From Azospirillum brasilense (GTDB lineage: Bacteria; Pseudomonadota; Alphaproteobacteria; Azospirillales; Azospirillaceae): DNA of 64,000 bases. The notes below the pieces were generated by a model. The model saw only the letters and a program-made list of their open reading frames with translations. It was not told where the DNA came from and did no database searches. A program made the position numbers and the translations under genes. How positions within the stretch are numbered: the first letter of the stretch is position 1; the number at the start of each line of letters is the position of its first letter. The DNA is taken from NCBI RefSeq assembly GCF_007827815.1, contig NZ_VITH01000016.1:1-64000 (forward strand), read 5' to 3'. Positions 49,313 through 57,896 of the stretch are shown piece by piece.

Positions 49313-52300
49313 CGACGACCCCCCGCGGGCGTGAAAGGTTGAAAACTGGTGAACCGGCGCTTCCGAATCCGTCAGCGGACCGGAACGCCTGTAATCAGGC
49401 TGGAAGGAAATAGGCCTTTCGATTGCTACGCTATGCACTGTGTGAGCGTCAAGGATACCCAGAAGCATGTCGTTGATTGTCGCAGGTGCGAGTTCCGGTG
49501 GCAGAAGATGGCCGCCGCCGTCGTGCCGTATGCGCTCGCCGATCGCACCCAGGTCGAAGGCGGCCACCTCCAGCCCGGCCCGCCAGGCGGTGGACAACGC
49601 GTAGCACCAGGTCTCCGGCGAGATGGAGGGCAGGAAGGCGAGATGGGCCTGCTGCGCCCGCACCAGGGCGACCGCCTCCTCTTCGGCGAAGCGCCCGGTC
49701 ACGACGATGCGCCCGGTCTCGAAGAGCGGTGGGTCCTCCTCGCTGAAGCCGACCACCACGAACTCCAGCGGCAGGTCGCGGGCCGCGGCGTCCCGCGCGC
49801 AGGCGATCAGGACCTCGTAGCCCTTCTGGATGCCGATCGCGCCGATGGTGCAGACACGCCAACGCCCCCCCGGCGGGCGGGCCGGCCGGGGGTGGCGGGG
49901 AGGCTCGACGGACTCCCAGGGGCGCACGTCGATGGCGCGCGGGGCGGTGTGGCGGGCCAGACGCCGGGCGACGTCCCGCGTCGGGGCCGTCACGCGGCGG
50001 GCCCCGGCGACCAGGGCGTTCGTGCGCCGGCGCAGCGCGGTCACCGTCAGGTCCGGGTCGGCGCGGGCCTCCGGATCGGCGGTGCAGCGCTCGCAGGCGG
50101 CCAGATCGGGCTCGCCGCAGTAGCGCCCGTTCCCGTCCACCAGATTCACGCGTGGGCAGATCAGCCCGTAGTCGTGGACGGTGATGTCGTAGGGCACGCC
50201 GAGCCGGGCCGCGAGGCCGAGCACGGCGGGATCATGGCCGAGCGTGTGATGGATCTCCACCGCCACCGTCCCGGCCTGCCGCAGCACCGTCACCAGGTCC
50301 TCGAACTCCCCGCGCGTGCGGAACACCAAGTCGCGCAGCTCGGGCCGGTCCGCCACTTCGATCCGGCAGCGCCGTTCGGGGGGATCGGCCGGGATGGCCC
50401 CCTCGTCGTTCTCGTCCTCATCGTCAGGCGGCGCGTCCGGGTCCTCCCCGGTTTCCGGGGTCAGGCGCAGAACCCGCCGGCCCTCCGCGCGCAACGCCGC
50501 GACACGCTCGGCGACGAAACGGGCGACGCCGCCGCGGCCGGACAGCGTGATCAGCAGGACAGCCGGAGGGCGCGGTTCCGGCTCCTCGGCGGCCCAGCGG
50601 GCGAGGTCCAGGCGCCGCCGCGCCGTCAGCAGCGGGTCGTCGGCGATGAAGGCCTGCACCAGCGCATCGTAGCCGGGGTGCATCCGTTCCAGCAGGCGGC
50701 CGTTGCGCGCAGCCAGGATGGTCTTCTGCCGGCCGAAGGAGCGGCCGCCGACATGGGCCACGAAGACATCGGCTGCCCCCAGATGGCGCCAGCCCAAGCC
50801 GCGGGCGCGCAGGCAGAAATCGTTCTCCTCGCCATAGCCGCGTCCGAACAGGAGTTCCTCGAAGGGACCGGTCTCCGCCAGGCAGTCGCGGCGGATGTAC
50901 ATGCAGAACCCAACGGCCGTCGGCAGCTCGACCCGGAGGCCGGCGTTCACCGCGCGGGCCTGCCGGTCGAGCCGCGCCGCGCCGGCCGGGGAGGGCGGCG
51001 GCGGGCGGTCCTTCCCGGAGGGATAGCTGAGGATGGTCGCGTCGTTGGACAGGGGCGTGACCGTGCCGATGTCGTCCGAAGCGTGGGCGGCGGCGCGCAG
51101 GCGGGCCAGCCAATCCCCGGCGACCAGCGTGTCGGCGTTCAGCAGGACGACGTCGCGGTCCGGATGAAGGCGCAGGCCCTGGTTGACCGTTGCCGGGAAG
51201 CCGAGGTTGCGTTCGTTGCGCAGCAGGGTGATCCGCCCTTCGCCGGCAAGCGCCGCGAGGTCGCGGGAAAGATCCGGCTCCGGGCCGGCGTCGTCGACGA
51301 CGATGACCTCGTGCGGGGTGCCGTCCTCCCGCGCGGCGGCGAAAACCGACCGCAGGCAGGCCAGCGTTTCCTCCCGGCCGCGGTAGACCGGGATGATGAC
51401 GTCGACCACGGGGTCGGCGGGCCGTCCCCTCGAGGAGCCTCCCGGCGGACGGGCCGGGATCGGGCCGACCGGCGACGGCCGGAACGGCGGCCGGCCAGGT
51501 CCCGGCCAGGGCAGAGGGCTGCCGGCGAGCGGAACCTCCCCCGGCCCGGCGGTCACCCGCAGAGGGCCGACGGCCAAGCCGCTGCCGTTCAGATCGAGCG
51601 TGAAGGCGTAGTCGCCGTCCTCGATCCCGAAGGCGTGAGCGGCCTCCATGGGCTGGTCGGTGGCCAGCGTGATGGAGTGGCCGGCGGAATCACGGACTTG
51701 CACCGCCACCCGCTGCGGCGGGTCGCCCGGGCACCAGGCCCAGCCGGACAGCCGGGTGGTGCCGTCCGGGGCGTCCTCCAGCACGGCGCTGCCCTCGACG
51801 GCGGCGCAGCGGCGCGGCTGCAGCGGTGCGCCGAGGAGGGGCCGGCCGTCCAGCGTGACGGACAGGGTTTCGCCCTCGGTCTCCGGCCCCAGGGGCAGGG
51901 AAAAGCGGACGAGGCCGGCCGCCGGGTCGGGCTGGCCATGGCGCTGCAGGAAGGACGGGCCGTCGAGCACAAGGCAAGGTCCCCGGTCCGAAGCGATGCG
52001 CAGGACGCTGCCCGCCCCCGTCCGGTCCGGGCGCAGTGCCCCGACGATGCGCAGGCCAAGGTCGGCCGATGCCCAGCCCATGGCGGCACCGGATCGCGCG
52101 GCGTGGTCGGCGAGGTCGGCCAGCAGCGGCGCGACGCCAACGGGAAAACGCTGCAGCAACCGCTCGACGAGCGGGATGAAGCGGTCCATGGCGTCGAGCC
52201 GGGCCAGGGCCTGGCCGAGCACGATCGACGCCGTCGGCGTGGGCGCCCGCTCGGCCACCGCCTCCAGCAGGGGAGGGACGTCGCTGGAGCGGTCCGCCGC

Positions 52301-52558
52301 GACCAGAAGGGCGGCGAGAAAGGCCTTGAGCGCGATGTCGTTGGGCGCGAAGCGCGCGCTGCGTTCGGCCCAGCGCAGGGCTTCGCCGAGGTCGCCGCGG
52401 GCGACGGCGCAGCGGGCCATCCCGGTGGCGCCGTTGATGTGGCTCCGGTCGTCGCGCAACAGGGCACGGGCTTCCCGCTCGGCCTCGGCCCAGCGGCCGT
52501 CGGCAATGGCGCGTTCCAGAGCGCCCGAATCGGGCTTCGGCGTCTTTGGGGAACTCAT
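48428..52558 (-). CDS. Giant TPR-GT2-GT4 glycosyltransferase running in frame into a ChW-like C-terminal module
   Basis: The open frame of 1376 residues has TPR-like helices (1-150), beta modules with TTRLSGWAWCPGDPP (W273) and a Pro-rich linker. A GT2 domain spans about 385-640 (VVDVIIPVYRGREETL, LLNADTLVAGDW, GRGYGEENDFCLRARGLG). An acidic stretch follows, then a Cys cluster (CGEPDLAACERC) and a GT4 domain at about 755-1035 (CTIGAIGIQKGYEVL, FLPSISPETWCYALST). A 45-residue stretch of atypical sequence leads into residues 1083-1376, which carry a Pro/Ala linker and three ChW-like repeats. The GT2-Cys-GT4 part is a paralogue of the protein at 5.3-7.8 kb. Whether this is one protein or two genes without an intervening stop is unsettled. 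Confidence 0.6.
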   Translation of the reverse strand: MSSPKTPKPDSGALERAIADGRWAEAEREARALLRDDRSHINGATGMARCAVARGDLGEALRWAERSARFAPNDIALKAFLAALLVAADRSSDVPPLLEAVAERAPTPTASIVLGQALARLDAMDRFIPLVERLLQRFPVGVAPLLADLADHAARSGAAMGWASADLGLRIVGALRPDRTGAGSVLRIASDRGPCLVLDGPSFLQRHGQPDPAAGLVRFSLPLGPETEGETLSVTLDGRPLLGAPLQPRRCAAVEGSAVLEDAPDGTTRLSGWAWCPGDPPQRVAVQVRDSAGHSITLATDQPMEAAHAFGIEDGDYAFTLDLNGSGLAVGPLRVTAGPGEVPLAGSPLPWPGPGRPPFRPSPVGPIPARPPGGSSRGRPADPVVDVIIPVYRGREETLACLRSVFAAAREDGTPHEVIVVDDAGPEPDLSRDLAALAGEGRITLLRNERNLGFPATVNQGLRLHPDRDVVLLNADTLVAGDWLARLRAAAHASDDIGTVTPLSNDATILSYPSGKDRPPPPSPAGAARLDRQARAVNAGLRVELPTAVGFCMYIRRDCLAETGPFEELLFGRGYGEENDFCLRARGLGWRHLGAADVFVAHVGGRSFGRQKTILAARNGRLLERMHPGYDALVQAFIADDPLLTARRRLDLARWAAEEPEPRPPAVLLITLSGRGGVARFVAERVAALRAEGRRVLRLTPETGEDPDAPPDDEDENDEGAIPADPPERRCRIEVADRPELRDLVFRTRGEFEDLVTVLRQAGTVAVEIHHTLGHDPAVLGLAARLGVPYDITVHDYGLICPRVNLVDGNGRYCGEPDLAACERCTADPEARADPDLTVTALRRRTNALVAGARRVTAPTRDVARRLARHTAPRAIDVRPWESVEPPRHPRPARPPGGRWRVCTIGAIGIQKGYEVLIACARDAAARDLPLEFVVVGFSEEDPPLFETGRIVVTGRFAEEEAVALVRAQQAHLAFLPSISPETWCYALSTAWRAGLEVAAFDLGAIGERIRHDGGGHLLPPELAPATINDMLLGILDAHTVHSVAIERPISFQPDYRRSGPLTDSEAPVHQFSTFHARGGSSMIGSVASAEATQSSQIKATAQTLPLVPGFYSLIVTGGGGPSTPGELPLPSVQLAVAPNGAAGTAVEMIGSVPGNWLTKPGDTIIIKVTGGPANVILSSYKHIDRTNALLSLQFARIDDVPASSQPSAPAPAAAAPVAAPVAAPAPVARLPRTEILAHVQRQGDLRFADSNWAGAIGQRLWIEAFSITPVEGLAAEDIEYKGLTANGWETPWITGGGMCGSRGLGTPLIGFSIRLRGAAAERFDCVYEGAFVSGYRSPTGQNGSPCRSDAIGDPLEGILLRLVEKQGANAQPRPF
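49423..49452 (-). promoter_or_regulatory. Possible internal promoter before the ChW-like region
   Basis: On the - strand TTGACG and TAGCAA are separated by 18 bases, about 110 bases before the ATG at 49312. Local composition drops in GC compared with the coding DNA on both sides. This supports, weakly, an independent downstream gene. Confidence 0.3.
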
Positions 52559-52857
52559 CCGTTTCGCCGCGTGGGAACCTGCGCACCGGCAGAACGGAGA
52601 TTGATCATGACGTCAGGCCCTGGCCCGTGAACGGAATGGCGACGATGGCCGGAGTCCCCGCCGGTTCCGCATCCGTCCGACGGCGACGAGGCGCCTGGGA
52701 TGGTGTCGCTGAAGGCGGTGCCTGGACGGCTCGGCATGTCTCCCGGAGGCTTTGATGATGCAAGCCGCTCAAGGAGAAGGCACGGAACAAAAACGGCATA
52801 AAAATGGACCTGCCGATTGCTCGGCAGGTCCATCAGGGGCGTGCAGGGGCCCTCTTA
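52559..52857 (-). other. Spacer between the RTX repeat gene and the giant glycosyltransferase gene
   Basis: Apart from the terminator at its right end I see no gene here. The giant glycosyltransferase gene must have its own promoter in this stretch, because the terminator stops the upstream transcript; no clear -35/-10 pair stands out. Confidence 0.45.
52790..52833 (-). terminator. Rho-independent terminator of the RTX repeat gene
   Basis: ATGGACCTGCCGA and TCGGCAGGTCCAT form a perfect 13-bp stem with a 4-base loop. On the - strand it is followed by TTTTTATGCCGTTTTTG. It begins about 25 bases after the stop of the RTX repeat gene and is the clearest terminator in the window. Confidence 0.92.
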
Positions 52858-53877
52858 TCAGACGGCGAAGTTGCTGGCGCTCAGGTTGGTGACGCCGGCA
52901 ACCGTGATCTGCGTGCCATCCGACAGGGAGATGATCGAGCTGCCGCCCGACACCGTGACCTTCGCCGCAACCTGCGCCGCGGACATGCCGTAGCCCTGGA
53001 CCGCGATGAGGTCGGTACCGGCCTTGAAGTCGCCGATGACGTGCTTGCCGCCGCCGAACACGGTGCTGAACACGAAGACGTCGTTGCCCTCGCCACCGAA
53101 CAGCGTGTCGTTGCCGACGCCGCCGATCAGGGTGTCGTTGCCGGCGAAGCCGCCCAGGACCGCGTTGCCGGTCTTGGAGGTGCTGCCGATCAGCAGGTCG
53201 TTGCCGCCGCCGCCGGCGATCGTGGTGTTGCCCGAGCCACCGAACAGCGTGTTGTTGCCGGCCGCCGACGCGATGGTCGAGTTGCCCGAGCCGCCGATGA
53301 CCAGGTTGGAACCGCCGACCACGTTGATCACGGCGTTGCCCGCGCCGGCGCCGATGGTGGCGTTGCCGCCGCCCGCGATGACGGTGTCGTTGCCGGCCGC
53401 GAAGACCTGGTTGTTGCCGCCGACGAGACCGATGAGGTTGTTGCCCGCACCGGCGGTCAGCACGTTGTTGCCGGCCGCGGCCACGACGGTGTCGGCGCCC
53501 GAGCCGCCGAGGATGGTGGCCGAGCCGCCGGCGACCGTCGAGGTGCCCAGGAGCTGGCCGCCGGCGCCGCCGACGATGGTCTGGTTGGTGCCCGTGCCGG
53601 CCTGGAGGATCGTGCCGGCCTTGTCGTTGGCGACGAGCAGCTGGTTGTTGCCGGCGCCGCCGATCAGGGTCACCGGAGCGGTGTTGTCGGAGGCGATGAC
53701 CGCGCCGCCCGAAACGCTCGACAGAGCGTAAACGCCGCCGACGGTGGCGTTGACGATCGCGTTGCTGTTGAGCTTGGTGGAATCAACCAAGCTCGTGTTC
53801 TTCAGAATGGCACCCGCCAGCGTGGAAGGAGCGGCGGCATTGGTGATACCACCTGTGACCGTAGTGACCGTGGACAT
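52858..53877 (-). CDS. Small RTX-type repeat protein, Asn-rich, likely type I secreted
   Basis: The 339-residue product is almost wholly repeat: nine-residue units such as GGSGNSTIA, GGSGNTTIA and AAGNNVLTA, where most copies have Asn where calcium-binding RTX repeats have Asp. The last units are canonical (GGVGNDTLFGGEGNDVFVF). The C-terminal 70 residues (HVIGDFKAGTDLIAVQGYGM then a strand-rich tail ending SASNFAV) look like a type I secretion end. There is no signal peptide. The ATG at 53877 follows GCGGGGGGTCC, and a strong terminator follows the gene, so it is a monocistronic, probably highly expressed surface or matrix protein. Confidence 0.82.
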   Translation of the reverse strand: MSTVTTVTGGITNAAAPSTLAGAILKNTSLVDSTKLNSNAIVNATVGGVYALSSVSGGAVIASDNTAPVTLIGGAGNNQLLVANDKAGTILQAGTGTNQTIVGGAGGQLLGTSTVAGGSATILGGSGADTVVAAAGNNVLTAGAGNNLIGLVGGNNQVFAAGNDTVIAGGGNATIGAGAGNAVINVVGGSNLVIGGSGNSTIASAAGNNTLFGGSGNTTIAGGGGNDLLIGSTSKTGNAVLGGFAGNDTLIGGVGNDTLFGGEGNDVFVFSTVFGGGKHVIGDFKAGTDLIAVQGYGMSAAQVAAKVTVSGGSSIISLSDGTQITVAGVTNLSASNFAV

Positions 53878-54395
53878 AGTAAGGACCCCCCGCAAAACCG
53901 AATAAAACTTATGCCTAAGGGTCGGATACCATTGGTAATCCCTTTTTGCAAGTGCGGAATGGAACATGTGGTCATGGGGACCACCATCGGGTTACCTATG
54001 TCACAGCGCAGCGTTACCCAAAGATAATATTTCATTTTTAAAATATGAACGAAAGGATGCATAAGTCCATAAGGTGGCTATGGCCTTTGCGGTCCGAGCA
54101 CCAAGTCCCATGTTAAAATTGACGCATTGGGTTGTGGCGGCGGCGGATGCCTGTTTCCGGCCGCCGTCCTTGGGAACCGGTGCTTCCGGGAGGGCGTGAT
54201 TCGCTCCGCTTTGCTCCGATTCCTGCGCAGGGCGACGAAGGGAGCAACCCGCTTACGCCCCGCCCCGGCCGGTCCGACTGGCCGCGGCCATTCCGGTCAG
54301 GTTGACAGGCCTTCCCCTCTCGCCTAGCTCCGGAGCACGCCGCCGGGAAGGCCGACGGCGCTGTCCGGACGACACGGGATAAGGAAGTGCCCAGC
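53878..54395. other. 518-bp divergent spacer between the RTX repeat gene and galE
   Basis: No gene is supported. The half near the RTX gene is AT-rich and holds a near-palindrome TTCATTTTTAAAATATGAA (54031-54049) next to ATAATA, reading TATTAT on the - strand as a possible -10. On the galE side TTGACA (54302-54307) is followed at 17 bases by TAGCTC, a plausible promoter with a weak -10, about 70 bases before the galE ATG. Confidence 0.45.
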
Positions 54396-55397
54396 ATGCT
54401 CGACCAACCGGCGGCTCCGCGCCGCGTCCTGGTGACCGGAGGGGCCGGCTACATCGGCAGCCACGTTCTCCATGCCCTGACCGACGCCGGGATTCCCGCG
54501 GTGACCATCGACAACCTGTCGACCGGCCGCCGCGCCGCCGTGCCGGAGTCCGTGCCCCTGGTGGAGGGGGACGTCGGGTCGGCCGACCTGTTGGACCGGG
54601 TGATTCGCGCGCATGACGTGGACGCTGTGATGCACTTTGCCGGGTCGATCGTGGTACCCGAATCGGTGGAGAAACCGCTCGCCTACTACCGCAACAACAC
54701 GGTCAGCAGCCTCACCCTGCTCGACGCCTGCGCGCGGTTCGGGATCGACAAGGTGGTCTTCTCCTCCACCGCGGCCGTCTACGGCGCCACCGACCGCGTG
54801 CCGATCGACGAGGACACGCCGACCGCCCCGATCAATCCCTATGGCGCCTCCAAGCTGATGACGGAGCGGATGCTGCGGGACGCCGAGCCGGCCCATGGCC
54901 TGCGCAGCGTCATCCTGCGCTATTTCAACGTGGCCGGCGCCGACCCGGCGGGCCGCACCGGCCAGGCGACGCCGACCGCGACCCACCTGATCAAGGTCGC
55001 CTGCCAGGCCCTGCTCGGCCGCCGGCCGGCCCTGTCGATCTTCGGCACCGATTATCCGACCCCGGACGGCACCTGCATCCGCGACTACATCCACGTCAGC
55101 GACCTTGCCGAGGCTCATGTCCTGGCGCTGCTCCACCTGCGCGGCGGCGGCGAGAGCCTGACGCTGAACTGCGGCTACGGGCGCGGCGCCTCCGTCCTGG
55201 AGGTCGTGCGCACGTTGGAGGCGGTCAGCGGCGAGACGGTCCCCGCCACCTTCGCCGACCGGCGTCCCGGCGACCCGCCGCAACTGGTCGCCGGGGCTGA
55301 CCGGATCCGCGAGCGGCTCGGCTGGGTCCCGAAGCACGACCGGCTGGACGAGATCGTCCGCAACGCCCTCGCCTGGGAGCGTTCGCTTCCCGGGTGA
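54396..55397 (+). CDS. galE: UDP-glucose 4-epimerase
   Basis: The 333-residue SDR enzyme has the NAD loop VLVTGGAGYIGSHVLHAL, then NLSTGRRAAVPE, FAGSIVVPESVEKPLAYY, FSSTAAVYG and the catalytic NPYGASKLMTERML (Y149-x3-K153). RYFNVAGADPAGRTGQ and DGTCIRDYIHVSDLA are GalE/ExoB signatures. It interconverts UDP-glucose and UDP-galactose, supplying the substrate of Glf. AAGGA ten bases upstream favours the ATG at 54396 over a GTG nine bases earlier. It converges with the dehydrogenase gene, the stops being six bases apart. Confidence 0.95.
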   Translation: MLDQPAAPRRVLVTGGAGYIGSHVLHALTDAGIPAVTIDNLSTGRRAAVPESVPLVEGDVGSADLLDRVIRAHDVDAVMHFAGSIVVPESVEKPLAYYRNNTVSSLTLLDACARFGIDKVVFSSTAAVYGATDRVPIDEDTPTAPINPYGASKLMTERMLRDAEPAHGLRSVILRYFNVAGADPAGRTGQATPTATHLIKVACQALLGRRPALSIFGTDYPTPDGTCIRDYIHVSDLAEAHVLALLHLRGGGESLTLNCGYGRGASVLEVVRTLEAVSGETVPATFADRRPGDPPQLVAGADRIRERLGWVPKHDRLDEIVRNALAWERSLPG

Positions 55398-55403
55398 GCG
55401 GTC

Positions 55404-56696
55404 TTACAGCCGCCACAGCTCCACGCCGTCCGGCACCGATGCGCGGTCGAGCAGGCCCTTGATGTCCATCACCAAACCGCGGCCGTCCTTCAGCAGGCTG
55501 GACACCAGACCCCAGCCTTCGGCCCGGTAGGCGGCGTGCGGGACGGCCAGCACCACGGCGTCGGCCGGCGGCAGGTCCCCGCGCGGGGTCAGGGCAAGGC
55601 CGTATTCGTGCGCGACCTCGTCCGCCGCGGCGAGCGGGTCGTGCACGGCCACCTCCACGCCGAAGCCGCGCAGCTCCGCCACGATGTCCACGACGCGGGT
55701 GTTGCGGATGTCGGGCACGTTCTCCTTGAAGGTCAGCCCCAGCACGGTGACGCGCAGCGGGCCGGGCCGTCCGTCCCGAGCGCGCAGCAGCCGCTTCACC
55801 GTTTCCTGCGCCACATACTGGCCCATGGTGTCGTTGATGCGCCGGCCCGCCAGGATGACCTCCGGGTTGTGGCCGAGCTGCTCGGCCCGGTGGGTCAGGT
55901 AGTAGGGATCGACGCCGATGCAGTGGCCGCCGACGAGGCCCGGCTGGAACGCCAGGAAATTCCACTTGGTGCCGGCGGCGGCCAGCACGTCGCGGGTGTC
56001 GATGCCCATGCGGTGGAAGATCACCGCCAGTTCGTTCATCAGCGCGATGTTGACGTCGCGCTGGGTGTTCTCGATCACCTTGGCGGCCTCCGCCACGGCG
56101 ATGGAGGCGGCCTCGTGCACGCCGGCCTTCACCACGCTGCCATAGACCGCCGCGACGATTGCCCGCGTCTCCGGGTCGGAACCGGAGACGACCTTGGTGA
56201 TCGTCTCGAACCGGTGCTCCCGGTCGCCGGGGTTGATGCGCTCCGGCGAATAGCCGACCGTGAAGTCCTGTCCGTAGATCAGCCCCGATTCCGCCTCCAG
56301 GACCGGCACGCAGTCCATCTCGGTGGCGCCGGGATAGACGGTGGATTCGTAGACCACCACGTCGCCACGCTTCAAATGCCGCCCAACGGTGCGGCTGGCG
56401 GCCAGCAGCGGGCGCAGGTCCGGACGCTTGGCGTCGTCGATGGGGGTCGGCACGGTGACGATGTGGAAATCGGCCTTCGCCAGGCCCGCCGGGTCGTCGG
56501 TCAGGTGCAGCCGGGCCGCCGCTAGATCCGCGTCCGCCACTTCGCCCGTGTGGTCGTGCCCCTCCCGCAGCGCCTTGATGCGGCGCGCGTCGATGTCGAA
56601 GGCCACGACAGGTGCGCCCGTCCGCCCGAACGCGACGGCCACCGGCAGGCCGACGTAGCCGAGCCCGATCACCGAGATGCGGCGGGAATGGGTCAT
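55404..56696 (-). CDS. UDP-N-acetylhexosamine 6-dehydrogenase, TviB/WbpO type
   Basis: The 430-residue enzyme oxidises the C6 hydroxyl of a UDP-sugar to a carboxylate with two NAD+. ISVIGLGYVGLPVAVAFG is the N-terminal Rossmann loop, and TPIDDAKRPDLRPL and STVYPGATEMDCVPVLE follow. The catalytic cysteine is C259 in GLVGGHCIGVDPYYLTHRAE, the form typical of TviB/WbpO/VipA (UDP-GlcNAc or UDP-GalNAc to the uronic acid) rather than of UDP-glucose dehydrogenase. The C-terminal domain has TFKENVPDIRNTRVVDIV. It is the last gene of the long - strand operon, 109 bases after the methyltransferase gene. UDP-GalNAcA would be one glycan building block. Confidence 0.88.
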   Translation of the reverse strand: MTHSRRISVIGLGYVGLPVAVAFGRTGAPVVAFDIDARRIKALREGHDHTGEVADADLAAARLHLTDDPAGLAKADFHIVTVPTPIDDAKRPDLRPLLAASRTVGRHLKRGDVVVYESTVYPGATEMDCVPVLEAESGLIYGQDFTVGYSPERINPGDREHRFETITKVVSGSDPETRAIVAAVYGSVVKAGVHEAASIAVAEAAKVIENTQRDVNIALMNELAVIFHRMGIDTRDVLAAAGTKWNFLAFQPGLVGGHCIGVDPYYLTHRAEQLGHNPEVILAGRRINDTMGQYVAQETVKRLLRARDGRPGPLRVTVLGLTFKENVPDIRNTRVVDIVAELRGFGVEVAVHDPLAAADEVAHEYGLALTPRGDLPPADAVVLAVPHAAYRAEGWGLVSSLLKDGRGLVMDIKGLLDRASVPDGVELWRL

Positions 56697-56805
56697 GATG
56701 GCGACGGTTCCTTGGAGAGCGGAATGGGGGTGGCTGTCTTATACACGCCCGGTCGCCGCTGGGGAGCGGTTAATGGGATCGCCCCGACCGGGCACAGCAA
56801 GGCGA

Positions 56806-57471
56806 TCAATCGAAGAAAATGAAGCCGTGATCGCCCGTGTAGCCGGCGCCGTCCGCGATCCAGGCCCAGCTTTCCGGGCTGTGGAACGACAGGCAGGTCA
56901 GTTGCCAGTACAGCAGATTGGCCTTTTCCCGTTCGTCCCGGAAGCTCTCCACCATGAAATACTTCCGATCGCCGCGCCCGACCCGCTGCATTTCGGACAG
57001 CGCCTGGAACACTCCCTCGATCGGCAGATTGTGGAAGGTGCCAAGCGAAATCACCGCGTCGAAGGAGCCCTCCGGATACGGCAGCGACCGGCAGTCACCG
57101 ACCTGGAGGAAAGGCCGGATCTCCTCCTTGGCGTTGGCGATGCCATACTCGGAGACATCGATGCCCGCCACTTCGATGCCCGGCACCACCTGGGTGAACT
57201 CGTAGAGCAGAAAGCCCTTGCCGCACCCGATGTCGAGCAGCCGGTCACCGGCCTTCAGCCCGTAATGCGCGGCGATCCGCTCGGCGACCGGGCGCCAGCG
57301 GCCGTCGTAGCGGTAGCCGCCATAACCGAACCGGCGCTCTCCGTCCCAATAGTCGCGGCCGAACCGGCGGGCGACTTCGGCGCATTCGGCCTTGTCGTGC
57401 TCGACCACGCGCTGGACGTAGTTGCGCCGGGTCGAGCTGTGCAGGGATTGGATGAAGTCGATGCGGGCCAT
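56806..57471 (-). CDS. SAM-dependent methyltransferase of the sporadic carbohydrate operon
   Basis: The 221-residue class I methyltransferase has LLDIGCGKGFLLYEFTQVVP as SAM loop near residue 75, GIDVSEYGIANAKEEI and SFDAVISLGTFHNLPIEGV. An N-terminal extension (about residues 1-70) is rich in Arg and Tyr (FGRDYWDGERRFGYGGYRY). It follows the LIC12192-type gene by two bases, so it belongs to the same coupled operon. It would O-, N- or C-methylate the sugar made by the pathway; I cannot tell which. Confidence 0.85.
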   Translation of the reverse strand: MARIDFIQSLHSSTRRNYVQRVVEHDKAECAEVARRFGRDYWDGERRFGYGGYRYDGRWRPVAERIAAHYGLKAGDRLLDIGCGKGFLLYEFTQVVPGIEVAGIDVSEYGIANAKEEIRPFLQVGDCRSLPYPEGSFDAVISLGTFHNLPIEGVFQALSEMQRVGRGDRKYFMVESFRDEREKANLLYWQLTCLSFHSPESWAWIADGAGYTGDHGFIFFD

Positions 57472-57473
57472 GG

Positions 57474-57896
57474 TCAGAACCTCACCGGAGCCATGTGGGT
57501 GAGCGCCTGCTGGACGCTCCAGATGTCTTCCAGCCGCCCGATGTCGGCTTCACTGGCCAGGACCAGCCCTTCCACGGCGGTGTGCAGGCAGGCGCCCGTA
57601 TCGAGGATCCGACGGTAGATCTCCTGGCGGCGGCCCCGCCGTTCCGGCAGCATGAACAGAGTATAGGCGATCATGCCGTCCAGTCCGGGCAGTTCGGCCA
57701 GCACCTGTTCCAGCATCATGTAACAATGCGGCATCGCGTATTCGGTGGCCGACAGCTTGAAGGTCAGCCCCGACCGCGCCGCGTAGTCGCGGATCACCAG
57801 ATTCTGGACATGCTGCGGGATGCGGCTCCCGAGGACGGGTCGCGAGCCGATGTAGCCCCGGTATCCCGAGCGCAGGGTTTCCGGGCGCTCATTCAT
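57474..57896 (-). CDS. LIC12192-family sporadic carbohydrate cluster protein
   Basis: The 140-residue product matches from memory the family named 'sporadic carbohydrate cluster protein, LIC12192 family' (TIGR04323). Diagnostic stretches are GYRGYIGSRPVLGSRIPQHV, LVIRDYAARSGLTFKLSATE and YAMPHCYMMLEQVLAELPGL, ending with AYTLFMLPERRGRRQEIYRR. No enzymatic role is established. The conserved Y-A-M-P-x-C-Y-M-M-L-E block suggests a binding or catalytic pocket. The start overlaps the 2OG-oxygenase gene end by eight bases, and the family is known to occur beside such an oxygenase, which strengthens both calls. Confidence 0.85.
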   Translation of the reverse strand: MNERPETLRSGYRGYIGSRPVLGSRIPQHVQNLVIRDYAARSGLTFKLSATEYAMPHCYMMLEQVLAELPGLDGMIAYTLFMLPERRGRRQEIYRRILDTGACLHTAVEGLVLASEADIGRLEDIWSVQQALTHMAPVRF

